The notes under the pieces were generated by a model, which had not been told where the DNA came from, ran no database searches, and was given only the letters and a program-made list of their open reading frames with translations. A program made the position numbers and the translations under genes. A DNA stretch of 64,000 nucleotides, from NCBI GenBank assembly GCA_904063045.1, contig CAJFCJ010000012.1, forward strand, positions 1,302,001 to 1,366,000. The letters run 5' to 3'. This DNA is from Dimorphilus gyrociliatus. Its lineage: Eukaryota > Annelida > Polychaeta > Dinophilidae. Of the stretch, positions 39,297 to 50,440 are shown in pieces; positions within the stretch are counted from its first letter, which is position 1; every line of letters begins with the position of its first letter.

Positions 39297-39716
39297 AATG
39301 GGTTTTTTAAAAGTAACACAGAGAGCGATATTAAAGAATATTTTAGCGGCTCACAGGTGGCAGACGAAAGAGAGTTTATAGAGGATAATTTACTTGGATT
39401 AGAGCTTCATTTACGAGACCTGTGCAGCCACCTATGTGCAGTATATAAAAATTATTTATTTTGATTTATAGATTACAATAGCCTAAAAAATGACCTTGAA
39501 CATTTTTTACATCACAAGACATTTCAATCAATTTCCAATGGTTTGAGCAAGCTCTAGCGGAAAATTATGGGACTACAATAAACACTATAACACATTCGAT
39601 TCTCCACAGAGACACCTGACATTCCAAGGTGTTTTACAATACTACTCTAAAGGAGACATTCAATATTGAACTTTGACCAAATATTTCAATGCGTAGACGT
39701 TTGTATTAAATAGAAG
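39297..39716. promoter_or_regulatory. bidirectional upstream region, hydrolase-like gene and fucosyltransferase
   Basis: 420 bp lie between the divergent start codons. A 75-codon open frame on the plus strand overlaps this region and exon 1 of the minus gene; it is a shadow. No motif is recognised. Confidence 0.45.
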
Positions 39717-41138
39717 ATGATACTTAAATGGAAAAAATTATTAACAACATTATTAATATCTATATTAACTGTGCTATTTGTTTTGATTACAAGGATTAAT
39801 TTATTAAATGTAACGCAAGCGTTAGAATACAAAAACTTACAGCATTTTTCCCATAACAAATCAACAAAAATTATTTTATATTGGACTCCTTGGAACAATG
39901 ATTTGTGGGATAAACCAAAAGAAGGTATGTAAAATTTATATATCCAATTTTGATATTGATCCCTAGCATATTCTCCTCAGATGATTCAGATATTGGAAAA
40001 TGCAAGTATAATTGTTTGCATACTAGTAATAGAAATCTGATTTCTCAAAGTGATCTCATAGTGTTTCGAATGCGAAATTTAAATTATCAAGATTTTCCAT
40101 CTGTTAGGCATCCAGCTCAAATTTGGCTATTAGGAGAAATGGAATCTCCAGTCAATAATTATTTGAGAATCACAAACAGTATATTTCAGTTTTTTACTCC
40201 AGACTACTTAACTACAACTTTTAACAACACATTCAATTGGACGGCCACTTATAAGTCAACTTCGGATTTTCCAGTACCTTATTTAAAAACCTTTAAAAGA
40301 AAACACAGTAATGTTGACTTAAGCTTTCTAGAGACAAAGACAAAACGAGTGTTTTGGGTAGTTTCAAATTGTTGGAGTAAAACATCATCTTTTCGATGGC
40401 AATATGTAAAAGAGTTAAAGAAATATATCGATATAGACATATTTGGCCGATCTGGATCTTGCGGTAGTGTACCTTTGCCATGCGAAAAATCAAAAACTTG
40501 TATATTTGATTTAATGAGAAATGAGTATAAATTCTATTTGGCTTTTGAAAATTCAGTTTGCAAAGAATATAGTACAGAAAAACTGGGCAGATCTCTACAG
40601 AAAGGAGTTTTACCTATTGTATTCGGAAGTTTAATTGAAGATGTGAAAAGACTAACTCCTCCAAACTCTTTTATACACGTTGATAGTTTTTTATCCCCTT
40701 ATCAACTAGCGGAATATCTAAAATATTTAGATCGAAATTTCACGGTAGAGTTTCATAATTATTTGTATATAAATAATATAGTAGTAACCTTAAGGGAGTC
40801 TCTTATTCTAATCATTTTTTTAGGCCTATAAAGAATATTTCGCATGGAGGAAAGACTACGAAGTAAAATATTTTATTAAGGAAGGAAAAACTTGTGAACT
40901 ATGTCAACTTTTACACGAATCTTCGGGTAAAAGAAAAATATCGAGTCTAGCAAACTCTTTTAGTGTTGAATCTGATTGTGTTGATAGTCAACTTAGCAGT
41001 TCTAACTTGATTGAAAAAATAAGTGATGAAAATATATTCATCTTCGGCTGTATAATTTTTTTTATCGCCTGTGCAGTTTTAATAATCAAAAAGTATTTTG
41101 GAGTTTACAAAATGAAAACCCATTGTCAGAGGAAATGA
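39717..41138 (+). CDS. alpha-1,3-fucosyltransferase (GT10 family)
   Basis: Three exons: 39717-39924, 39981-40744 and 40824-41138, encoding 428 aa. A short cytosolic N-terminus and one signal anchor (LLTTLLISILTVLFVLI) give the type II Golgi layout. The family core is clear: ILYWTPWNN, CKYNC, LIVFRMRNLN, LLGEMESP, YKSTSDFPVPY, VVSNCWSKTSSF, and the GDP-fucose motif FYLAFENSVCKEYSTEKL followed by KGVLPIVFG. The reaction adds fucose from GDP-fucose to GlcNAc in N-glycans or Lewis-type structures; the acceptor cannot be told. The protein does not stop after the usual Cys-rich end (CELCQL) but continues for some 75 residues to a second hydrophobic segment (IFGCIIFFIACAVLIIKK), which is unusual for GT10. 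Confidence 0.9.
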
Positions 41139-41266
41139 AAATACCGTACAAAATTTTATACATGTTTTAGCATTCATATACGCTTTTAGTACTGTCAGCA
41201 ATTGTGAATAAATTCTTTTTTTCAAGTTTTTTATTTACAGAATTTTCTTTTGTGAAATACATTTGA

Positions 41267-43967
41267 TTATAAAGAGTATGGATGTAATAGAGCTTCCAAA
41301 CTTTTACAAGCTTTATATTTACATTTAGATTGTGTTACTAAAGCTGCCAAATTTGCTTTTGCAGTCCATAACTGTATATTGAGCCTACCTTTTACATCCA
41401 TTATTGCTCCCTCGTATGGTATACAGCACATTCGTCCAGAGATTATACTAATTACATGCAATCTACCATTTATCTCAGACGGAGGTGCTTGAAGAGTTAA
41501 GGTAACTCTATCGTTAAACTCTAACTCTCCACTAGTTGCAACATGAACTACACTACTCATCCAGATAATATTAGCAATAGATGGTTTTGTTATTTTTAAC
41601 CTATCGAATTCTTTGGTGTTTGGTGTTTCAATTTGCACACTGACCATACTAGGCCTATCAACTGCTCCTGGTGGTACTGTTAGACTTACATGACTATCGG
41701 TTTGAGAGTGGAAAACTCCACCTGAAGGTGTAAGCCAGAAAGATTCTAACGGAGAAAGTACCATAACGCCAGATATCGAATCCTCTAGAGTGGTTTCAAT
41801 CTCATATCTTAAAGATGCCCTGAAATCTGTAGGAGTGTTATGACTGTGATCGGAGTGCTGAGGCGATTCTGAAAGACCTCTTAATGTCCTTAGCGTATTT
41901 GTCTTGTTTATACTGTAATAAATAAGCCTGATAAATTACTACTACCCGGATTTTTTATTAAGATGCTTACCTTTTCCGAAAAATTCCTGTTCTGGGTGGA
42001 GGAGATGATTCATGTTCTTTTAACATATTTTCCATACTTTTAACAACCTTAGCCAATTGATCTTCAGTGTTTAAACTAACATCTGATGGATCTGGAACAC
42101 TTTCACCAACATTTACAACTGTACTTCTCCTACTTAATTCATCAGCCACTAACCATTCTCTAGTGTAAGAACTCGGCGAAGATTTTTGAGATACTGGTCG
42201 CCAAATATGGAGCGATGTGTCATGAGCATATTGAACGGGGGTTCTCGGACGACTTTGCGGCTTCTGAATAGTTGGTGAATGAATCGAAGGTGTGGCAGGA
42301 GTTTGATGAATAGGTGATAAAGAAGCTCTTTCCGAATCATAGTTAATAGCACTATTATAGTCACTATCAGCTTCTGGCGATTTACTTTGAATAAACTCAG
42401 AACGACTTCGTCGAGTTGTATTTTGCTGATTTTCTATAGGATTCCCTCTTAAATCAAAAGATTTTAAGGAAGTTAGTTGGTCAATAATTAAAGGTTGTAA
42501 TGTTATTCGATTCTGAGATACATCCAATACTTCTAAATTGTTTAAAACTGTAATTTCTTGAGGAAGATATGTTAATTTGTTTTGTTTCAATCTTAGATCT
42601 ATTAATTTAAGACATCTAAAGAGACCCCTTGGTAAGGCAGCTAATGAATTATTACTCAAGTCCAGATGGGTTAATTTATTCATTGAATGGATATTTGTTT
42701 GGCTACTATTTAGATAGTTATTAGCAGCCGCCAATCTCTCGATATTTTCCAAGCCGTTCGGCAACGATTGTAGTCTATTATTTGATATTAATAATACCTT
42801 AAGATGCTGTTAATAATAATTCATTCAACTATAAGATCAATGATATCGATAAAAAGTAATTAATTATAACATATATCACACCTTCAGGCGAGCTATTCTA
42901 GATGGAAGAGATCGAAGTTTATTCTTCGTTAAATCTAAACCACGTAACGATTTCAGGCAACTAATTGCATGTGGCATACTCTCAAACTCATTCTCGGCCA
43001 AACTTTTTCAAATTTAGTACTTTATTATAAAGTAATTAAACTTTAATATAATTGTTAAAAAACCTACCTTACATGCTGTAATTTAGTAAGATTTTCAAAG
43101 GAGGAAGGCAAAGTTAATAGCCTGTTTGCCTTAAAGCTTATTCCTTCCAAATTTACAAGGGTACACACACTTGGTGGAATATGTTCAAATTTATTATTCG
43201 CTAGATGGAGCTGCTTGAGCCTCTGTTTTCGACATTCTACCATTAATAATGCATATACGAATGCATATATAATAATAATAATAATGAAAACAAGAAAAGA
43301 AAATATTAAGTGCCTGTAAATTCTCAAAACTATGGGGCAGATTCCATATAGAATTACAATTTAGGTATAACTCTTTTAATTCGCTTAGATCGCCAATTTC
43401 AGACGGTAAATTCTCAAGTCGGTTGTTGCTTTGAGATATGAAAAGTATTGTCAGATATATTAACTTTTTTATTAATAATAACAATTCAACAATAAACAAA
43501 CTTGAGTTTTAATATTCTAAGATGTCTCAAAGATGCTATATTCGGAATTAAAGTAGTTATTCTATTAAAACATACATCCAATTCTATAAGATGAGAACAT
43601 TGGGTAACTGGATAGGGAATTATATTAAGAATATTATGATCCAACTGCAAAATTTTTAATCTATAGAATATCGAAAAATCTGATGGTAAATTGCTGAGCT
43701 TGTTGTCACTCAAATTTAGATGTTCCAATCTTGCGAAACGAAATAATTCCGATGGCAACTTTCTTAGATCCCTCTTTGAAATGTCCAAAGAAATGAAACC
43801 TTGACTATTTACTTGAATATTCGTTTTTAGACGCCTTTGCCTAACTGTAGCTGTTGTAAACGAGTTTTTTTTTAATTTCGTTTACTAACCAATTTATTAT
43901 TTTTACCAGTAGAAGCTTTCGAATTTCTCTTCATTAAAGATTCTGCGAGAGCCGCACTGACGCTCAT
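41267..43967 (-). CDS. leucine-rich-repeat plus ZU5-domain protein
   Basis: Seven exons on the minus strand: 43907-43967, 43502-43850, 43314-43428, 43068-43222, 42882-43002, 41971-42806 and 41267-41912, encoding 760 aa. Residues about 35-395 hold a dozen or more 23-residue LRRs of the intracellular type (LxxLxLxxNxLxxLPxxI). A Ser/Pro-rich linker follows, then a ZU5 domain: WLTPSGGVFHSQTDSHVSL, VPPGAVDRPSMVSVQI. LRR followed by ZU5 resembles PIDD1, but I see neither a second ZU5, nor an autoproteolytic HFS site, nor a death domain, so PIDD1 itself is not claimed. The intron between exons 3 and 4 must use a GC donor (CAG|GCACTT) to keep the LRR periodicity exact. The gene is tail-to-tail with the fucosyltransferase (128 bp) and divergent from the first glycosidase-like gene. 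Confidence 0.85.
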
Positions 43968-44290
43968 GGCTGAACGACGTCGATTGATTTGTTTTAATTT
44001 GCTTTTATTTTCATGCAAATTTTACCTATTCCCAAATGACTTAAATACGAGTTCTCTATTTAAATTATAGATCAGGCGCAAAAATGAAATTCTTAATCAC
44101 GTGATCGGTCACCTGATTTGTTTTATCATGTGATCGGTTTTATCATGTGATCAAAAGATATGGCTCGTCAGCCTTAAGATTATTGTATTGTTAATTGATC
44201 ACGTGTTAAAAAACACCTCATGAGATAAATCGTCTTATAAATTTTGTACACCATATAACTTTATTTCAATTCTTTGTGAAGGATAACGCC
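43968..44290. promoter_or_regulatory. divergent promoter with four M-box/CLEAR-type E-boxes
   Basis: TCACGTGA at 44097-44104, TCATGTGA at 44126-44133 and 44143-44150, and TCACGTG at 44199-44205 fall within 110 bp between the LRR-ZU5 gene and the first glycosidase-like gene. These 8-mers match the MITF M-box and the TFEB/TFE3 CLEAR consensus. Binding by a MiT/TFE factor is inference. The nearest cluster edge is about 85 bp from the glycosidase start codon and 130 bp from the other gene's start codon. Confidence 0.65.
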
Positions 44291-47103
44291 ATGCAAAAGC
44301 TTTTAGAAGTCATATCCATATGTAATATGAAGAGCAATAGTTAACAGTTTTTTCCTTTCACAGTATTCAATTACTTACCTTTCAGGTGCCTTAATTGGCT
44401 TGGTCTCGGGTAGCAGATTCAGTCTGGGAGTTGGCAAATCTATGGATTATTCTCTTTCTGTCGGACAGAAACAATGGTTAATCAGCAATAATACTTGGGT
44501 TGTTTACAAGCATCGATTATATCAAACAAGCGATCATAGCCTTGAAGTAATTAACGTTATAATTAATTCTAGCATTCTACAAGATTATTGAACGTATGTC
44601 AAACGTAATTTTAGCTAATAGATCGTTTGACAAAGCGAGGGGAAGACGCACTAGGATCCTTTACATCATTCATTTATGTATTTAAACCAAAAGGACATGA
44701 TGTTATTTACATAAATATTATCAATTCCTACGAGGGTGAACGTCCCTTTGTCCTCTTTGGTCAATATTTTGAAAATGAGTTCTTAGGAACTGATTTAAAT
44801 GGCAAAGATGGTGTTGCAAGTGGTTTTCCAACATTTAACGTTCAAAAATCGGCAAATTTGGGATTTTTAGCGATGGGAGGTATCATGTTCGGAGATATAA
44901 ATAAAAAACTGGGTACTTGGGGAACGTCTGATACAAAGGATATAAGTTCAGGTCTCGATTCTGGCCCATTAGTTTTATTTAGAGAAGACTCCGACGATGC
45001 AATGATATTAACTCGATTTAAGTTAATATTTCTATCATTAATTAATGTCATTACTATAAATCACCTCTTTCCAGTGGTTTTATGGACACATCGGCACATT
45101 ATAATTTAGATAACACAGGGCAGGGCTCTGTCTCATGGGGAGTAATGGGGGGAGTAAAAAAGATCCCCAAAGATTATACGTGTTGGTTCATCGCTTATCA
45201 TTCAGAGCATGGAATAAAAGAAGTATTTTATTACTAATCTTTCTACATATATATAGCTAATAGATTTGAAAAATTAGGCCATAGAAGGATGGGGCGATAT
45301 CATGCGTATGAAATATAAGAAAACACCAGCATATAGAGAAAGTGACTTGACAAACAACTATATAGGCTATTGGACGGATAATGGCGCTTATTACTATTAT
45401 AAAACAGAAGATGGAAAGAATTATCAACAAACTATGCTTGATATTAAGAAATACGCTGATGATATGAAAATACCATACAGGTAATTTCTGTAATACAAGT
45501 AACAGATGTGAAATGTGTTGATTCTGTTATCAATACCAGGTATATTCAATACGATTCCTGGTTTTATAAGAAGGGACCAAACAGAGGAGGTGTGATTGAG
45601 TGGTATAATACACCTGACATCTATCCAAATGGTATGCAATATATCTTTAATCAGACCACCTGGACAGTTTCGGCTCATAATAGATGGTGGTAGGTAAACA
45701 TTTGCTTGAAATTAACTAGATTTGTTGAATATCGTTTGCACGAAAGGTCATCAAAGACGGTCTATGCTAAAGAGAACGGCGGAAAATACAACTTCCATCT
45801 GGAGCCTTATCACGATCTCGCTATACCTCTTGATCAACAATTCTGGACAGATTTGTTTTCATTCTCAAAAACTTGGGGCCTAACTGTCTATGAACAAGAC
45901 TGGTTAAATAAAGAATTTAACACCTTAAATATTACAACAGAGAATGTTCGTGTTGGTGAAACATGGTTAAAACAAATGGGAAAAGGCGCTAGAGAGGCCG
46001 GTGTAAATATTCAATACTGCATGAGCCCTTCTAGAGTGGCTTTACAAGGAGTTGAAATACCAGTAGTTACTCAAGCCAGAGCTAGTAATGATTACCTCTC
46101 TACACCTGATCAGTGGAGAATAGGAATTTCCTCTCATATCGCTGATGCTGTCGGTATTGCACCTTTTAAAGATAATTTCTGGACTGCTTCCGTTCAGCCT
46201 GGAAATCCTTACGGTACGTTTGCTACGATAAAGTTAATTACCCTCCACATGTGGTTTAATTTTTTTCTTTAGATAAAACCGAACCTCACCCGGCCTTACA
46301 ATCAATTGTAGCTACCCTTAGCACTGGACCAGTTGGACCATCTGATAAAATCGGACTATCAAATGTATCGCTTATCATGAGAACCTGTAATGCAGATGGT
46401 TTAATATTAAAACCAAGTTTTCCTGCCAAAGCTATAGATTTACAGATAAAAAAAGTTTGTCAAGACTCCCAAACAAGTCGTAGATTAATCGTTATTTAAT
46501 TAATGTTTTATTATAATAGGCAGCCTTTAAAGGATGGGGCAAAGAAGAGATATGGACTACTCAGTCTATCATTTCAGGTCATCGTTTTGGAATTATCTTA
46601 GGAGCGGGACTACAGCATACATATACAATCAATTCTAAATCTGCTAAACTTGAAAAATTGCCATTAAGCGTTTTATATAAATACAATAGTGATAGGATTG
46701 AGAAGTTTGGTTCTACCGAATCATTAACACTTGATAACAATTGTACACTAGAAAACTTTTGCTTATACTATACGAGTCCTATTATCCAGGATGGGTAAGT
46801 TTACTGATAAATATCGCATAAACTCCCTGAGTTTATTAAAAAAAATAACCTTTACACTATATCACCAGATCGAATACGTTGGCTATCCTTGGAGAATTAA
46901 ATAAATGGGTTCCCATTTCTCCGAAAAGACTACGAGAGATCGCGTTTGTTGGAAGTATTCCTTACCTAATCATAGAAGGGGCTGTTGGAGAGAAAGTTAC
47001 ATATTCATTCTTAATAAACAATAAACTAATTTCATTGGACTGCGTAATACCACCCAGTGGAGTGGCAAGAATGGATCTTAGAAAACAGATATGCATTTCA
47101 TAA
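44291..47103 (+). CDS. secreted glycosidase-like protein, tandem copy A (clan GH-D-like)
   Basis: Ten exons: 44291-44321, 44386-44546, 44615-45021, 45075-45222, 45278-45480, 45540-45689, 45747-46213, 46273-46454, 46520-46794 and 46869-47103, encoding 752 aa. A 31-bp first exon supplies a signal peptide (MQKLLEVISICALIGLVSG). An N-terminal beta-rich region (about 20-245) precedes a TIM-barrel-like core: NNYIGYWTDNGAYYYY, IQYDSWFY, SAHNRWW, GLTVYEQDWLNK, and RASNDYL. The Asp in YEQDW and the Asp in R-x-S-x-D sit where GH27/GH36 and raffinose-synthase-type enzymes keep nucleophile and acid/base. This assignment rests on motif spacing, not on a search. A C-terminal beta region follows. Substrate unknown. 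The adjacent copy B is closely related. Confidence 0.75.
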
Positions 47104-47262
47104 GAACCAAGGAGAACGATTACAGAACATATTGAAAAAATTCAATAGATAGTGACACTGATAACAAATTCAATAGATAAAAAATTATGCTTTATAGATA
47201 AAAACATAAATACATATGTAGTAAATACTTTAAACTTTGGTCTACTTTTTAATATTTATGCA

Positions 47263-50200
47263 ATGAAGATTATATTTATTTTGTTTACCCTAACCAGTAA
47301 ATCATTTTATTTACTTGTCCGTTAAAGAAAATAATCAGAACAAGCTGTTCAAATAATAAGATTAGCTTGCAATATAATTAATGATAATTGCAGATTTTTG
47401 CGGGGCTGGACAATTGAAAGTGCAAATATCTATTGACGGTAGCTATTCTATTAATATTGGTAAAGATGTGTGGTTGAGGAGTTCCCCAACTGAAGTTGCT
47501 TTCAATGGACAAATGCATAGCGTGGAAAATGGCCGTTTGAGCGTAAAAAAGAATAATGATTCTCTAACATAAATAAACTACTGCTTGTGGATAAACTCAG
47601 CAATATAAGATTATTTTCTTTCTAGACACCCGATGTCCGAACATCATTTGGGAAAGATAGTTTGGGTCGTTACACTATTGATATATTTAGCTATCGCATA
47701 AAAGATCATCAATTATACTATAAAGTTTTTATTAAATCATATACGCAATCATCCTTTTACTTGTTCGGCCAAGTAAGAACTTAATTTTTCGCATAACCCT
47801 GTACTGTCTGCGTACGCCTCCCTCTTAGAAATTTCATGGCGATTTTTACGGATGCAATGTTAAGGGTAAAAACAGTGTGGCCTCGGCTTTTCCCTCATTT
47901 CGGGTGGATTTAAATAATACCCTAGGATTTCTAGCAATGGGAGGAATAATGGTTGGTGACACCGATAAGCAACTGGGAAAATGGGGAACAATTGATATGC
48001 ATAGAATAAACTCAGGTTTAGATTCCGGTCCATTGGTTTTATTTAAACAAAATAAAGATGATGCTTTAATAATTAGTCCTTTCAGGTAAATAGGTCTACT
48101 TAAATAAATAATAATATTAACTGTATTGAGAACTCTTAATTGAATAATATTGATTGAAATCAATTAAATTTAATCACAAATGTTGTACATCTTTTTTGCT
48201 ATGAAATTTTTTAAAAAAAAGCAAATAAACAGCAATTTCATGGACGTATCAGCTTATTACGACTTGGACGAAAAAGGTCAAGGAAAAGTTTCTTGGGGAC
48301 TTATGGGCAGCATACAGAAAATACCAAGTGATTATGAAACATCATTTATTATCTGCTATAATGAGAGTGGTATTAAAGAAGTAAGATTCTTATAGAGATT
48401 GCATTTAATCTCTCTTGATTAATGATGAAAATTTACGTTCAAGACAATTGAAAAATGGGGTAGCACGCTTAGAAAATATTATAATAAAGACTATAGCTAT
48501 ATGAAAAGTGATTTTGTAAACAATTATATAGGCTATTGGACTGACAATGGTTCGTTTCCTCTTTGGCTCTATTTAAGTATCAGCAAATTTAAGTTTATTT
48601 CATTTCTAGGTGGTTATTATTATTATAAAACGGAGAAAGACAAGAATTACGAGAAAACAGTCCTTGACGTTCAAAAATATGCTAATGAAATGCAAATACC
48701 CTATAGATATGTTCAATATGACTCTTGGTGGTATCATCAAGCGCCTTTCCGTCAAGGAGTCACCGAATGGACAAGCAAATCTGATGTTTTCCCAGATGGA
48801 CTCGTAGGCATGTTCAATAAAACAGGTTGGACAGTGCTAGCTCATAATCGTTGGTGGTCTCCAAAGACAAATTATGCCAAACAAAATGGAGGAAATTATG
48901 ATTTCCGTTTAGAATACGATACTAATTTAGCGTTGCCTCTTGAGGAGAGGTTTTGGACAGATTTAATGATAGAAGCCAAGAAATGGGGCTTAAGGGTTTA
49001 CGAACAAGACTGGTTGAATAAACAATTTGATGAGATGCATTTCACAACTCGTAACGTAGGAATCGCTAGGAAGTGGCTATTACAAATGGGACGAGGGGCA
49101 AATAAGGCTGGCATTAACATTCAATATTGCATGAGTCCTTCTCGAGCGGCCTTGCAAAGTATAGAGATTCCAGTTGTTTCCCAGGTTTATAATAAGTACA
49201 ATTTTTAAAACTTGCATATATATCCTCCATTAGTAGATCCGAGTAAGTCAAGATTATCTATTAGATTCGGAACAATGGAGAATTGGAATATCATCTCATT
49301 TTGCTTATGCTTTAGCTTTAGCCCCATTTAAAGATAACTTTTGGACAACTTCAATCCAATCAGAAAATCCTTATCGTCAGTTTCCTTAATGATTTTAATT
49401 AATCAAGTGAGCAATGAGAGCTGCTTTACCCCAACAGATAAAGAAGAGCCTTATCCAGCCTTAGAATCTGTCGTAGCGACAATAAGCACTGGACCGGTGG
49501 GACCTTCAGATAAAATCGGATTATCAAATGTCACTTTAATAATGAAAAGCTGTAACAATGATGGATTAATTTTAAAGCCTAGTGTTCCGGCCAGATCCAT
49601 TGACCTAATAATTAAGCACGTATGTTTTGTCAACAATACCTCACAATTAATTATCAAACAAGTCAATAGAATAGTACTCGAATTGATTTAAGCTTGACAA
49701 AATAATAAGAACAAAGTAAAGGTCTTATGTCATATTTACAGACTGCATTTGAAGGTGCAATCGGAGAAGAAATCTGGACGGCACATTCGACAATATCTAA
49801 TTTCATATTCGGAATTATTTTAGCGGCAGACTTGAAAGAGATGTATTTATTGGATCCACAAGCTTGTAAATTTGGCAAAAAATTTCCGGATAGCATCGTT
49901 TATCAGTACAATAGTAAGTTAATTGGAAGATTTGGCTCAACAACGTCTATTGTTGTAGATAATTCCTGTACCCGCAAAACTTTTTGCCTCTTATATACAT
50001 CCCCAATTTTTGAATTAAGGTTAATGAAATGATTAGCATTTATCATACGTCTTCTCCTAAAACGATTTCTTTCACAGAGATTCAAGGGTTTCCCTGCTAG
50101 GAGAGTTATCTAAATGGGTTCCTATATCTCCTCAGAGAATAGAACGAATAGAGCAAACGGAGAATGATATCCTTTTAAGCATAAAAGGAGCGTATAACGA

Positions 50201-50312
50201 ATTGATCAATTTTACTGCCATGGAGAATGACAAAACGTTTGTTATAACTTGTAAATTAAATGAGAGTTTAAAAGCGATAATTAGTATTAGACGACGACTT
50301 TGTTTATACTAG
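47263..50312 (+). CDS. secreted glycosidase-like protein, tandem copy B (clan GH-D-like)
   Basis: Eleven exons: 47263-47296, 47394-47542, 47626-47772, 47829-48085, 48233-48380, 48444-48549, 48610-49184, 49237-49375, 49438-49619, 49742-50019 and 50078-50312, encoding 749 aa. It starts only 160 bp after copy A ends and aligns with it along its whole length: signal peptide (MKIIFILFTLT), LGFLAMGGIM, NNYIGYWTDNG, VQYDSWWY, AHNRWW, RVYEQDWLNK, IRVSQDYL, and STGPVGPSDKIGLSNV. Both putative catalytic Asp residues are kept. Seven intron positions are shared with copy A; three are only in B and two only in A. No E-box cluster is seen in its short upstream gap. This is an ancient tandem duplication, both copies apparently intact. 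Confidence 0.75.
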
Positions 50313-50440
50313 AATTTCACAGAAAAATATAAAAATAAAATGATTTACAGATTCTTAAATTGAAATTTTGATTAAATTAGCTTTTAAAGTTTTTGCAGTA
50401 TAATACACTATAAATTCTTCTCGTTAAAACCAAGTATTTG

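Noticed and set aside
41267-43967. Calling the LRR-ZU5 gene PIDD1
   Set aside because: No death domain, no second ZU5 domain and no autoproteolytic site is visible, so the orthology is not supported.
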